Assembly (NCBI GenBank): GCA_023387775.1
Contig: JAEWHN010000175.1
Coordinates: forward strand, 1-18,901
Direction: 5' to 3'
Length of the DNA stretch: 18,901 nucleotides
From: Pseudomonadota bacterium
Lineage (GTDB): Bacteria > Pseudomonadota > Alphaproteobacteria > Rhizobiales > Rhizobiaceae
Positions 1 to 7,566 of the stretch are shown here, one piece after another. Both the position numbers and the translations under genes were made by a program. Every line of letters starts with the position of its first letter. Position 1 is the first letter of the stretch. The notes beneath the pieces were generated by a model. That model did no database searches. It was not told the origin of the DNA and saw only the letters and a program-made list of their open reading frames with translations.

Positions 1-286
1 ATCCAATAGTCATGTGGCACAAAAGACACGCTTTGCCGAAGCGCCATAATAAGTCATTAACCTTTGCACCACCGGCGCGCCCGCCACCCTCTTGTCGCGC
101 CCAGGAATCGCTGCGCGGCGAAGGAAACGATTCGACTTTTCTCCGTCTCCCGCGGCCGGCTGGGGTGCGCCCGCGCCTTTCCAGAGGCACGAGGGCAAGT
201 TTTTCGGGATTTCGTGCGCTTTTTTCGACATTCGGCTTTTATGCTTATTGCTTGTGGCCGCCCTTTTCATTATCCAGCGAAGCGCC
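1..286. other. Non-coding stretch upstream of tRNA-Ser
   Basis: I see no convincing gene here. The open frames on both strands have Arg/Pro-rich, family-less translations and no ribosome binding site. The last 100 bases become T-rich (around 198-250) and probably hold the tRNA promoter. A TCGACA-like -35 (225-230) and a TATTGC-like -10 (246-251) are possible but poor matches with a 15-base spacer, so I do not call a promoter. Confidence 0.6.
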
Positions 287-377
287 GGAGAGGTGGCCGA
301 GTGGTCGAAGGCGCTCCCCTGCTAAGGGAGTAGAGGTCAAAAGCTTCTCGTGGGTTCGAATCCCATCCTCTCCGCCA
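287..377 (+). tRNA. tRNA-Ser with anticodon GCT
   Basis: This decodes AGC and AGU serine codons. The acceptor stem GGAGAGG (287-293) pairs fully with CCTCTCC (367-373), followed by discriminator G374 and an encoded CCA (375-377). The anticodon stem CTCCC/GGGAG (314-318 with 326-330) encloses a seven-base loop with GCT at 321-323. The T arm contains the invariant GGTTCGAATCC. The long extra arm between the anticodon and T stems is the class II signature expected for serine tRNAs. No copy of the tRNA 3' end recurs in the window and no integrase is adjacent, so nothing suggests its use as an attachment site. Confidence 0.98.
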
Positions 378-696
378 TCGCTACATGACGAGCGATCGCG
401 GTCCCCGGCTTTCCTTCCGACCCACTGAACGACTCGCCCCGAGGGGCCTCTGCGTGCACCAGCACGCTCAAGGCGCGGGCATGATTGTTGCACCCTCGCC
501 GAATCGGACTGATTCCGCCTCACCCGCAGCATTTCCCTTTTCTTGTTCCGCGACACGCCGGTGCCGGGGAATCGCGAACAACAAGGCCATGCGCCCTTCA
601 AGTGCGCCCGCAGCTCCGCGCGGGAAGGTTGCATTTGAATCAAATGCCCCTGTGCATATTGAGACTTGGATAAAGGAATCGCTGCCCAATGGCGGC
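378..696. other. Intergenic region between tRNA-Ser and the small ORF
   Basis: About 320 bases without a supported gene. An open frame continues upstream of the gene at 697 as far as 385, but its translation is compositionally unlike a protein (Pro/Ser/Arg-rich) and I treat it as non-coding. A short GC hairpin, GCCCC-GA-GGGGC (436-447), follows the tRNA but has no T tract, so it is a poor terminator candidate. The notable element is the palindrome at 631-647, described separately. Confidence 0.6.
631..647. promoter_or_regulatory. Perfect 8+1+8 palindrome, possible operator
   Basis: GCATTTGA and TCAAATGC are exact reverse complements around a single central A. The site lies 50 bases before the start codon of the small gene at 697. 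A weak promoter can be drawn through it: TTGAAT (635-640) as -35, 16 bases, then TATTGA (657-662) as -10. That would start a transcript near 670 and fits the chosen start codon. I cannot assign the palindrome to a known regulator; it is not the TTGAT-N4-ATCAA of FNR/FixK proteins. Confidence 0.4.
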
Positions 697-909
697 ATGG
701 ACACGACAGACCGCTACGACCTCATTCTCGACCCCTCGGACAACTGGACCGTATGGGACCTCATCAACGACGAACCGGCGATGTTCGGCGATCATCTCCT
801 GGCGGGGATGACCGAGACCGAGGCCAAAGCCGCGCGCGATGTGATGAACGACGCCTGGCGACGCCTTAACGAGAACGCGAAGCTGCAGAAGCGGACAAAC
901 GCGGCATAG
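697..909 (+). CDS. Small acidic conserved-type hypothetical protein (70 aa)
   Basis: The function is not recognised. The product is a 70-residue, soluble, acidic protein with no signal peptide or membrane segment. The N-terminal half is rich in Asp, Trp and Leu (motif NWTVWDLINDEPA, about residues 15-27). The C-terminal half looks like one amphipathic helix (MTETEAKAARDVMNDAWRRL, about 37-56). I chose ATG 697 because everything upstream in frame looks non-coding and the possible promoter lies just before it; the Shine-Dalgarno is poor (AAAGGA at 672-677 is too distant). Short proteins of this style occur widely in rhizobia, from memory and unchecked. It stands alone, converging with the TetR gene at 1003-1551. 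Confidence 0.65.
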   Translation: MDTTDRYDLILDPSDNWTVWDLINDEPAMFGDHLLAGMTETEAKAARDVMNDAWRRLNENAKLQKRTNAA

Positions 910-926
910 CCAGGCGCGATTCGGGC

Positions 927-942
927 GCCCGGGAGCCCGGGC
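927..942. terminator. GC-rich hairpin between converging genes
   Basis: GCCCGGG-AG-CCCGGGC forms a short, very GC-rich hairpin 17 bases after the stop of the small gene and about 60 bases from the end of the converging TetR gene. It lacks a T tract, so it is at best a weak or Rho-assisted stop. It could equally be a chance product of high GC. Confidence 0.25.
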
Positions 943-1002
943 CATGCGACTCGCGACTCAAGCCGCCCGGCCCGTTCAGTCTCCCTGCCGAAGGCGGGGT
1001 CA

Positions 1003-1551
1003 TCAGGCCGTCGCTTCCACCATGGCAGCGAGCGAGCGGAGGACCGTTTCCCGTTCATCCGGCGTAAGGATGTCCAGCTCGAACAGCCGCAGGCTCCGCA
1101 TGCCTTCGAGCGCGAGATAGACGATAAGCGCCTTGGCCGCGTTGCTGGAGTTCGCTTCGAGGCGGTCGAGAAGCTTTCGATTGAAGCGCCTGACCGGCGC
1201 GAGGAACTCGGGGCTCTCCGCCATCGCCGCCAGGACACCCGAAGCCGGCGGCTGGGATTGCTCGAGCTCGGTGACAAACATCTCCAGGTAGGACGAGATC
1301 AGGCTGTCGGGACGACCCTGTTGCTGCTCCTCCTTCCTGTTCAAGGCCGCATCGAACTCGCTCAGATGCTGCTCGACCAGCGCCTCCAGCAGCTTGGCCT
1401 TGCTGGGGAAGTGATAGAGCAGACCGCCTTTCGAGACCGCGGCGCGCTGCGCGACGGCATCAAGAGAGAGGTGGGCAGGCCCGACATCGCGCGACACTTG
1501 TGCGGCCGCCGCCAGGATTCTCTGCCGTGATGTCACCTTCTCAGCCGCCAT
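1003..1551 (-). CDS. TetR/AcrR-family repressor of the adjacent RND efflux operon
   Basis: A one-component repressor of 182 residues, normal for the family. The N-terminal TetR helix-turn-helix spans about residues 5-52, with the recognition region reading AVAQRAAVSKGGLLYHFPSK. The rest is the helical ligand-binding and dimerisation domain. I start it at ATG 1549-1551 because GGAG lies at suitable spacing upstream; the open frame extends further but without a ribosome site. It is transcribed away from the adaptor/pump operon, and a near-perfect palindrome (1577-1592) sits in the shared promoter region. That is the classic arrangement for a repressor controlling both itself and a pump. Its ligand cannot be told from sequence. 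Pump control is inferred from position. Confidence 0.93.
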   Translation of the reverse strand: MAAEKVTSRQRILAAAAQVSRDVGPAHLSLDAVAQRAAVSKGGLLYHFPSKAKLLEALVEQHLSEFDAALNRKEEQQQGRPDSLISSYLEMFVTELEQSQPPASGVLAAMAESPEFLAPVRRFNRKLLDRLEANSSNAAKALIVYLALEGMRSLRLFELDILTPDERETVLRSLAAMVEATA

Positions 1552-1569
1552 TGGAATCTCCGAAACACA

Positions 1570-1596
1570 TTGACAATACCGTCCAGACGGTACAGT
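1570..1596 (+). promoter_or_regulatory. Promoter of the RND efflux operon with embedded operator
   Basis: A consensus -35 box TTGACA (1570-1575) is followed after 15 bases by TACAGT (1591-1596) as the likely -10; CAGTAA at 17 bases is an alternative. The spacer is almost wholly filled by the palindrome at 1577-1592, so a bound repressor would block RNA polymerase. The transcript would have a leader of roughly 85-90 bases before the adaptor gene. Confidence 0.6.
1577..1592. promoter_or_regulatory. TetR-type operator TACCGTC-CA-GACGGTA
   Basis: Seven-base arms TACCGTC and GACGGTA are exact reverse complements around a two-base centre. The site is 26 bases from the start codon of the TetR gene and about 100 bases from that of the adaptor. 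Size, symmetry and placement between -35 and -10 match TetR-family operators. The assignment to the adjacent regulator is inferred from position. Confidence 0.75.
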
Positions 1597-1689
1597 AAAT
1601 GCCCCCAAGTTTTCAACCACTGCTTTTTTCGGAAGGCAGCGCGGTGATGAAGACGCCAGCTCAACCAGTTTTTCGATGTCGGTGACGCT

Positions 1690-2874
1690 ATGATAAAGCG
1701 CTTCCTTATTGCCTTAGTTCTCCTGGTGCTCGTTTGCGGCGGGATCGTCGGTTTCAACCTGTTCCGCGACAACGCCATCAAGCAATTTTTCGCCAACATG
1801 CCGGTGGCGACGCTCACAGTGTCGTCGCAGGAGGTTGAACCAGTTACCTGGACGCCGGGCATCGAGGCCATCGGCACTGTCAGCGCATCGAGAGGTGTCG
1901 ACCTGACGGTCGAGACCGCGGGGCTGGTCAAGGAGATCCGTTTCGCCGCCAACGAGCAGGTGAAGGCCGGCGCCGTGCTTATCCAGCTCGATGACGCAGT
2001 CCAGCAGGCGGACCTTGCCGCAGCCAAGACGCAGGCGGCGCTCGACAAGATGACTCTGGAACGCGCCGCCGTGCTGCAGAAGCGCGGCGTGGGTTCGGAT
2101 GTGACGGTCGATTCCGCTCGCGCGGCCGCCGACGCCTCTGCCTCGCAGGTGGCGAAGCTCCAGGCACTTGTGGACCAGAAGCAGATTCGAGCGCCTTTCG
2201 ATGGCACGGTCGGCATTCCCAGGGTCGATCTGGGCCAGTATCTCGCCCCCGGCACCATCGTCGCCACCCTTCAGGACCTGGAGACGATGTATGTCGATTT
2301 CTCGATTCCCGAACAGCAGATTGGCCTCTTGAAGATCGGCGGCCACGTCCGCTTCGGTGTCTCGTCCGAGGACATGCCGTTTGAAGGTTCCATCATTGGC
2401 GTCGAGCCGAAGGTCGACCCGGTTTCGCGCCTGGTGGCGGTTCGGGCCGAAGTGGCCAATTCCGGCGGCAAGCTCAGCCCCGGCCAGTTCGTCCAGGCGC
2501 GCGTGATCCTGCCCGAGGAGAAGAACGTGGTCGCGCTGGCGCAGACCTCCGTGGTGACCAGCCTCTATGGAGACTATGTCTTCGTGATCCGTCCTGAAGA
2601 GCCGCAGGCGGCAGCGAGTTCCGGCGCCGCGGGCGTCGTGGACGAGGCCAATGCCAAGGCCTCCGAACAGGCCGCGCCGAAGCTTGTCGCACGTCAGGTA
2701 TTCGTGAAGACCGGACGCCGTTCCGACGGTCTTGTTGAGATCCTGCAAGGGGTTGCCGCCGGCGATCAGGTGGTTACGGCGGGCCAGAACCGGCTTTCCA
2801 ACGGCGCGCCGGTGGCCATCGACAACACCGTGAACCCTGCCCTTCCGACCCAGCCGGAGCAGGCAAAGAAATGA
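1690..2874 (+). CDS. RND efflux periplasmic adaptor (membrane fusion protein)
   Basis: This 394-residue protein should link the inner-membrane RND pump to an outer-membrane channel. Residues about 4-23 form an N-terminal membrane anchor (no lipobox cysteine). The lipoyl-like domain is split in two: GLVKEIRFAANEQVKAG (about 78-94) and IRAPFDGTVG (166-175). Between them lies an alpha-helical hairpin rich in Ala, Gln and Lys. The beta-barrel and membrane-proximal domains follow. An unusual Ala/Ser/Glu-rich low-complexity stretch (about 303-331) interrupts the region after YVFVIRPEE. The ribosome site before ATG 1690 is weak, but a later start would remove the anchor. The stop overlaps the start of the pump gene (ATGA), so the two are translationally coupled. 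Substrates are unknown. Confidence 0.95.
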   Translation: MIKRFLIALVLLVLVCGGIVGFNLFRDNAIKQFFANMPVATLTVSSQEVEPVTWTPGIEAIGTVSASRGVDLTVETAGLVKEIRFAANEQVKAGAVLIQLDDAVQQADLAAAKTQAALDKMTLERAAVLQKRGVGSDVTVDSARAAADASASQVAKLQALVDQKQIRAPFDGTVGIPRVDLGQYLAPGTIVATLQDLETMYVDFSIPEQQIGLLKIGGHVRFGVSSEDMPFEGSIIGVEPKVDPVSRLVAVRAEVANSGGKLSPGQFVQARVILPEEKNVVALAQTSVVTSLYGDYVFVIRPEEPQAAASSGAAGVVDEANAKASEQAAPKLVARQVFVKTGRRSDGLVEILQGVAAGDQVVTAGQNRLSNGAPVAIDNTVNPALPTQPEQAKK

Positions 2875-5800
2875 GCTTTTCCGACATCTTCATCCGCCGG
2901 CCTGTCCTGTCGACGGTCGTTGCCCTGCTGATCCTGCTTCTCGGCTTCCAGGGCATCTTCAATCTTTCGGTGCGGCAATATCCGAAGGTCGATGAAACGG
3001 TGATCACCATCACCACGGCCTATCCGGGCGCGAGCCCGGATCTGATCCAGGGCTTCATCACCGCGCCGATTTCCTCTGCGGTCTCCACGACCGAGAACAT
3101 CGACTATGTCACCTCGCAGAGCCGGCCTTCGGCCAGCATCGTGACGGTGCAGATGAAGCTCGGCTCCGACCCCGACGTGGCGCTGACCGAGGTCATGTCC
3201 AAGGTGCAGCAGGTCAAGAGCAAACTGCCCAGCGACGCCAAGGACCCGACCATCGTCAAGGGCACCGGCCAGCAATTCGCCATCATGTATCTGGCGATGC
3301 AGAACCCGAACATGACGTCGGAGGAGCTGACCGAATATCTCGAGCGCGTCATCCGCCCGCGCGTTTCCACCATCCAGGGCGTGGCCGAAGTGCAGGTTCT
3401 GGGCGCGGCGAACTACTCGATGCGCGTCTGGATCGATCCGATCCGGCTAGCCGCCCGCGGCCTGACCGCCGCGGAAGTGCTGAACGCGATCAATTCGTCA
3501 AACTTCCTTGCCGCCCCCGGCAAGACCAAGAACGAATATGTCGCCCATTCCATCACGCTCCGCTCCACGCTGCAGAACCCCGAGGCGTTCGGCGCACTGC
3601 CGCTGCGGTCCGACAAGGGCAATGTCGTGCGGCTGCGCGATGTCGCCAAGGTCGAGCTGGCCGCCGAAAGCACCGACACGGTGGTGAATTTCAACGGCAA
3701 GCCGGGCACCTTCATCGGCGTGTTCCCCACCCCGTCGGCGAATCCACTCGACACTGCCTCGGCCGTCATCAAGGAGCTGCCGGCCATCCAGAGCAGCCTG
3801 CCCGACGGCATGACGATCACCCTCGTCTACGATTCCACCGAGACGATCAGCGCTTCGATCTCCGAAGTCTTCAAGACCATCGCCGAGGCGGTAGCCATCG
3901 TCGTCGTGGTCATCCTGCTGTTCCTCGGCTCGTTCCGCTCGGTGGTGATGCCAGTTGTCACCATTCCGCTGTCGCTGATCGGTGTCTGCTTCATCCTTCT
4001 GACGATGGGCTACTCGATCAACCTGCTTTCGCTCCTGGCGATGGTCCTAGCCATCGGCCTTGTGGTCGACGACGCCATCGTGGTGGTGGAGAACATCCAC
4101 AGGCATATGGAAGAAGGCATGACGCCCATGCAGGCGGCGTTCAAGGGCATGCGCGAGATCTTCGCACCGGTGGTGGCCATGACGATCACGCTTGCCGCGG
4201 TGTTTGCGCCGCTCGCCTTTACCGGCGGCCTGACCGGTTCGCTGTTCAGGGAATTCGCCGTTACGCTGGCAGGCGCGGTCATCATTTCGGGCTTCGTCGC
4301 CGTCACCATAACCCCCATGATGTCGGCCCGCCTGCTGAAGCCCGGCCACGGGCGTTTCCAGAGCCTCGTGGACCGGACGTTCGACAGCATCGCCAACCGC
4401 TATGAGCGGCTGGTCTCCGGCTCGCTGAAATACCGGCCCGTGACGATTCTGGTCGTCGTCGCGCTGGTGGCGGTGACCGGCTTCATGTTCGTCAAGACCT
4501 CGAGCGAGCTGGCGCCCGAGGAGGATTCGGGCGCGCTGTTCTCGCTCATCCAGGCGCCGCGCTACGCCACGACCAAATACACCAGCCTCTATGCCGACCA
4601 GATTCGCGACCTGACGGCGGATTTGCCCGAATTGCGCGCCAATTTCTCGATCGTTGGCCTTGGCGGCGAAACGAACAGCGGCTTCTCGGTCTGGGCGTTC
4701 AAGGATTGGGCCGATCGCGCGCGCTCGCAAAAGGAGATCCAGCAGGACATCCAGAACCGGCTGAAAAAGGTGGCCGGTGCGCAGGCGCTGGTCTTCGCAC
4801 CTCCCTCGCTTCCCGGCGCGGGCGGCGGCCTGCCAATCTCGCTGGTCATCCAGTCGACCGGCGATCCGAGCCAGGTGTTCGAAGTGGCCGAGGCGATCAA
4901 GCAGAAGGCGACTGCTTCCGGGCGATTCATCATTGTCCAGAACTCGCTCTCTTTCGACGCCCCGCAGGTGACGATCACCATCGACCGCGACCGCGCGGCG
5001 GCGCTCAACATCCCCATCCGGGATATCGGCACCACGCTTGGTCTGCTCGTCGGCGGCGGCGCCATCGCGCAATTCGATCGCGATGCCAACAGCTATGACA
5101 TCATCACCCAGGTGCCGGATTCCTTCCGCGGCAATCCGGAAAAGCTCGGCGAGTTCTTCGTCCGCAGCATGACCGGGGAAATGGTGCCGCTGTCGGCCGT
5201 GGTGAACATCAGCACCAATGCCTCGCCGGCCTCGATCGAGCAGTTCAACCAGTTGAACTCTGCCACGATCTCCGCGCTGCCCCTGCCGGGCGTGACCACC
5301 GGCGACGGCCTGGCAACGATCGAAGAAATTGCCAAGCCGCTGCTGCCGTCAGGCTTCTTCGTCGATTATTCCGGCCAGTCGCGGCTGGAGAAGGAACAGG
5401 GCAATACGATCCTGATCGCCTTCGCCCTCGCCATTGTGGTGATCTATCTGGTGCTTGCGGCGCAGTTCGAGAGCTTCCGCGATCCGCTGATCATCATGAT
5501 GTCGGTGCCGCTTTCGATCTTCGGCGCCCTCGTCCCGCTGAACCTTGGGCTCGGCACGCTGAATATCTACACCCAGGTGGGCCTGATCACGCTGATCGGC
5601 CTCATCACCAAGCACGGCATCCTGCTGGTGGAATTCGCCAACCAGCAACGCGAGGAGCATGGCCTTTCTCGCATGGAGGCGATCGTCGCTTCGGCCAAGG
5701 TGCGCCTGCGGCCGATTCTGATGACCACCGCCGCCATGGCGCTAGGCGTGGTGCCGCTGATCAAGGCGGCAGGCGCTGGCGCCGCTGCCCGCCATTCGAT

Positions 5801-5948
5801 GGGTTTGGTGATCTTTTCGGGCGTACTGGTGGGAACGCTGTTCACCCTGTTCGTGGTGCCGATGTTCTACACGCTGATTTCCCGCAAGGATTTCGCGCGC
5901 AAGGACGCCGGCGAAGCCGCGGGCGCGGCGGAAGTTGCTGCGCAATGA
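2871..5948 (+). CDS. RND-family multidrug efflux permease (HAE1 type, AcrB/MexF-like)
   Basis: A proton-driven inner-membrane transporter of 1025 residues, the usual HAE1 length, with the two-fold repeat of transmembrane bundle plus large periplasmic loop. The proton-relay pair is intact: Asp400-Asp401 in LVVDDAIVVVENI (AcrB Asp407/408). Lys914 in GLITKHGILLVEF corresponds to AcrB Lys940. The N-terminus FIRRPVLSTVVALLILLLG is the typical first transmembrane helix. It begins within the last codons of the adaptor gene and ends just before a strong terminator, so the operon is two genes. No TolC/OprM-like channel gene is in the window, so the pump presumably uses an unlinked one. The drug range cannot be read from sequence. 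Confidence 0.97.
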   Translation: MSFSDIFIRRPVLSTVVALLILLLGFQGIFNLSVRQYPKVDETVITITTAYPGASPDLIQGFITAPISSAVSTTENIDYVTSQSRPSASIVTVQMKLGSDPDVALTEVMSKVQQVKSKLPSDAKDPTIVKGTGQQFAIMYLAMQNPNMTSEELTEYLERVIRPRVSTIQGVAEVQVLGAANYSMRVWIDPIRLAARGLTAAEVLNAINSSNFLAAPGKTKNEYVAHSITLRSTLQNPEAFGALPLRSDKGNVVRLRDVAKVELAAESTDTVVNFNGKPGTFIGVFPTPSANPLDTASAVIKELPAIQSSLPDGMTITLVYDSTETISASISEVFKTIAEAVAIVVVVILLFLGSFRSVVMPVVTIPLSLIGVCFILLTMGYSINLLSLLAMVLAIGLVVDDAIVVVENIHRHMEEGMTPMQAAFKGMREIFAPVVAMTITLAAVFAPLAFTGGLTGSLFREFAVTLAGAVIISGFVAVTITPMMSARLLKPGHGRFQSLVDRTFDSIANRYERLVSGSLKYRPVTILVVVALVAVTGFMFVKTSSELAPEEDSGALFSLIQAPRYATTKYTSLYADQIRDLTADLPELRANFSIVGLGGETNSGFSVWAFKDWADRARSQKEIQQDIQNRLKKVAGAQALVFAPPSLPGAGGGLPISLVIQSTGDPSQVFEVAEAIKQKATASGRFIIVQNSLSFDAPQVTITIDRDRAAALNIPIRDIGTTLGLLVGGGAIAQFDRDANSYDIITQVPDSFRGNPEKLGEFFVRSMTGEMVPLSAVVNISTNASPASIEQFNQLNSATISALPLPGVTTGDGLATIEEIAKPLLPSGFFVDYSGQSRLEKEQGNTILIAFALAIVVIYLVLAAQFESFRDPLIIMMSVPLSIFGALVPLNLGLGTLNIYTQVGLITLIGLITKHGILLVEFANQQREEHGLSRMEAIVASAKVRLRPILMTTAAMALGVVPLIKAAGAGAAARHSMGLVIFSGVLVGTLFTLFVVPMFYTLISRKDFARKDAGEAAGAAEVAAQ

Positions 5949-5957
5949 CGCCTACCC

Positions 5958-5995
5958 GGCGCGCCCGGCCGATTTGTTCGGGCGCGCCGCTTTTT
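5958..5995 (+). terminator. Rho-independent terminator of the RND operon
   Basis: A perfect 10-bp stem, GGCGCGCCCG (5958-5967) with CGGGCGCGCC (5979-5988), has an 11-base loop and is followed by GC and five Ts. It begins 10 bases after the pump stop codon. This is the clearest intrinsic terminator in the window. Confidence 0.92.
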
Positions 5996-6129
5996 GCCGG
6001 TTGAGTTGACGGCTTCCAAACCGCCTGGCACGCAAGAATCCTGAGGCCTGCCCCGCCGAACTCTGCTATCTGCGGGCAGACACGACGGCCCATGAGGTTG
6101 TCGCCCTGAAATTTGAGAGCCATGAACCC

Positions 6130-7239
6130 ATGAAGCAGCGCCCGCCCCTGACCCCGATCATCGCCGCCCTGCCGGCAATGGTGCCCTTCGTCGGCCCGGA
6201 GGCGCAGGTGAGAATGAGCGGGCGGCCGTTCCGCGCCCGCATAGGCGCGAATGAGAGCAGCTTCGGCCCCTCCCCGCGCGTGATCGCAGCGATGCAGGAC
6301 GTCGCCAAGGACATGTGGATGTACTGCGATCCCGACAATCATGATCTGCGCACCGCGCTCGCAGCCCACCTTGGGCTCGGCCCCGACAATGTGGTCGTCG
6401 GCGAAGGCATCGACGGTGTGCTGAGCCTCGCGGTTCGCATGCTGGTTTCGCCCGGCGACGCGGTGGTCACTTCGCTCGGCGCGTATCCGACGTTCAACTT
6501 CCATGTTGCCGGCGTCGGCGGCAGGCTGGTCACGGTGCCCTATGAGAACGACCGCGAAAGCCTGGACGGGTTGCTGGCGGCGGTGAAGCGGGAAAATGCG
6601 CCGCTGGTCTATCTCTCCAACCCCGACAACCCGATGGGCACCTGGTGGGAGACGGACGAGCTTATCCGCTTCATGGACGCATTGCCCGAAACCACAATGC
6701 TTATCCTGGACGAGGCCTATGGCGAGACGGCGCCGGCCTCCGCGCTGCCGCCAATCGAGGTCGATCGCCTCAACGTGCTGCGCATGCGCACCTTCTCCAA
6801 GGCCTATGGCCTGGCCGGCATCCGCTGCGGCTACGCCTTCGGTGACGCCCAGCTGATTTCCGAGTTCGAAAAGATCCGCAACCATTATGGCGTCAGCCGG
6901 ATGGCCCAGATCGCGGGCGAAGTTGCGCTTGCCGATCAGGACTACCTCGCCACCGTAGTGGCCAAGGTAGCTGCCGGGCGCGACCGCATCTCGGCAATCG
7001 CTCGCGAGAACGGCCTCACTCCTATCCCGTCCGCCACCAATTTCGTGACCATCGATTGCGGCGGAGACGCCGATTTCGCCATGAAGGTGATGCAGCACAT
7101 GCTGGCCCGCGGCGTCTTCATCCGCAAGCCAATGGCGCCGGTGCTCAACCGCTGCATCCGTGTCAGCGTGGGCCTCGACCACGAACTGGAGATTTTCGGC
7201 GCAGAGCTGCCCGGCGCACTGGCGGAAGCCCGCGGCTGA
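6130..7239 (+). CDS. HisC-like PLP-dependent aminotransferase (fold type I, class I/II)
   Basis: A cytoplasmic aminotransferase of 369 residues resembling histidinol-phosphate aminotransferase. The cofactor site is complete: Asn164 in NPDNPMG, Asp194 and Tyr197 in LILDEAYGE, Schiff-base Lys224 in FSKAYGLAGIRCGY, Arg232, and substrate-carboxylate Arg344 in CIRVSVG. The N-terminal GANESSFGPSP matches the SNENPxGPSP signature only loosely. No other histidine gene is nearby, so it may be a paralogue using another amino acid rather than the biosynthetic HisC. It stands alone between a terminator and the liu operon. The ribosome site before ATG 6130 is weak; an ATG eight bases upstream is out of frame. 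The family is sure, the substrate is not. Confidence 0.92.
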   Translation: MKQRPPLTPIIAALPAMVPFVGPEAQVRMSGRPFRARIGANESSFGPSPRVIAAMQDVAKDMWMYCDPDNHDLRTALAAHLGLGPDNVVVGEGIDGVLSLAVRMLVSPGDAVVTSLGAYPTFNFHVAGVGGRLVTVPYENDRESLDGLLAAVKRENAPLVYLSNPDNPMGTWWETDELIRFMDALPETTMLILDEAYGETAPASALPPIEVDRLNVLRMRTFSKAYGLAGIRCGYAFGDAQLISEFEKIRNHYGVSRMAQIAGEVALADQDYLATVVAKVAAGRDRISAIARENGLTPIPSATNFVTIDCGGDADFAMKVMQHMLARGVFIRKPMAPVLNRCIRVSVGLDHELEIFGAELPGALAEARG

Positions 7240-7528
7240 TTTCCCCAGGGCGCGGCGGGCGAACTGCATCTCCGCGCCTCTCGATCTCGCCACCCAAATA
7301 CGGTCCCCGCTCTCTGATTTGAGTGGAGGCCGGCTGCTCCTCGCCTCCGGAATTTTGAACGCAATAGGGCTGCCGCCCCTGCGAAGCCTGACCCAAAGTC
7401 CGGGCTACATGCGCCGTTCCAGAAGGCGATTCTTCCCCACTTGAGGCGGAAGCCCAGCTCTCCATTTGCCCTCTCCTGGCCCCCGTAAGGACGCCATCTC
7501 ACGCCGGCAGACGCACCTTGAATTAATT
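7240..7528. other. Intergenic region between the aminotransferase and the liu operon
   Basis: About 290 bases with no supported gene. Open frames on both strands give Ser/Pro/Arg-rich translations without ribosome sites. A possible weak terminator for the aminotransferase is GGAGGC (7325-7330) with GCCTCC (7343-7348), followed by TTTT at 7353-7356; its 12-base loop and 85-base distance from the stop make it doubtful. The liu promoter lies at the right end. Confidence 0.55.
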
Positions 7529-7546
7529 GAACGTTCGTTTTATTCT
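7519..7546 (+). promoter_or_regulatory. Promoter and palindromic operator of the liu operon
   Basis: TTGAAT (7519-7524) and TATTCT (7541-7546) form a plausible -35/-10 pair with a 16-base spacer. The spacer (7525-7540) is itself a dyad, AA-N2-GAACGTTC-N2-TT, with the perfect eight-base core GAACGTTC at 7529-7536. A dimeric regulator bound there would cover the promoter. The first gene downstream encodes a TetR protein, so autorepression of the whole operon is the simple reading. Binding is inferred from position. Confidence 0.65.
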
Positions 7547-7566
7547 TTTTACCAACAGGAGAATCC

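Noticed and set aside
287..377. tRNA-Ser as an integration site for a mobile element
   Set aside because: No integrase, no repeat of the tRNA 3' end, and no change in gene style or base composition follows it.
385..696. N-terminal extension of the small protein at 697-909
   Set aside because: The frame is open but the translation is Pro/Ser/Arg-rich, there is no ribosome site, and a palindrome plus possible promoter lie inside it.
5842..7293. 483-codon minus-strand open frame opposite the aminotransferase
   Set aside because: It is antisense to a gene with complete catalytic motifs. Long antisense frames are common in GC-rich DNA, and its His/Gly/Ala-rich translation is typical of such shadows.
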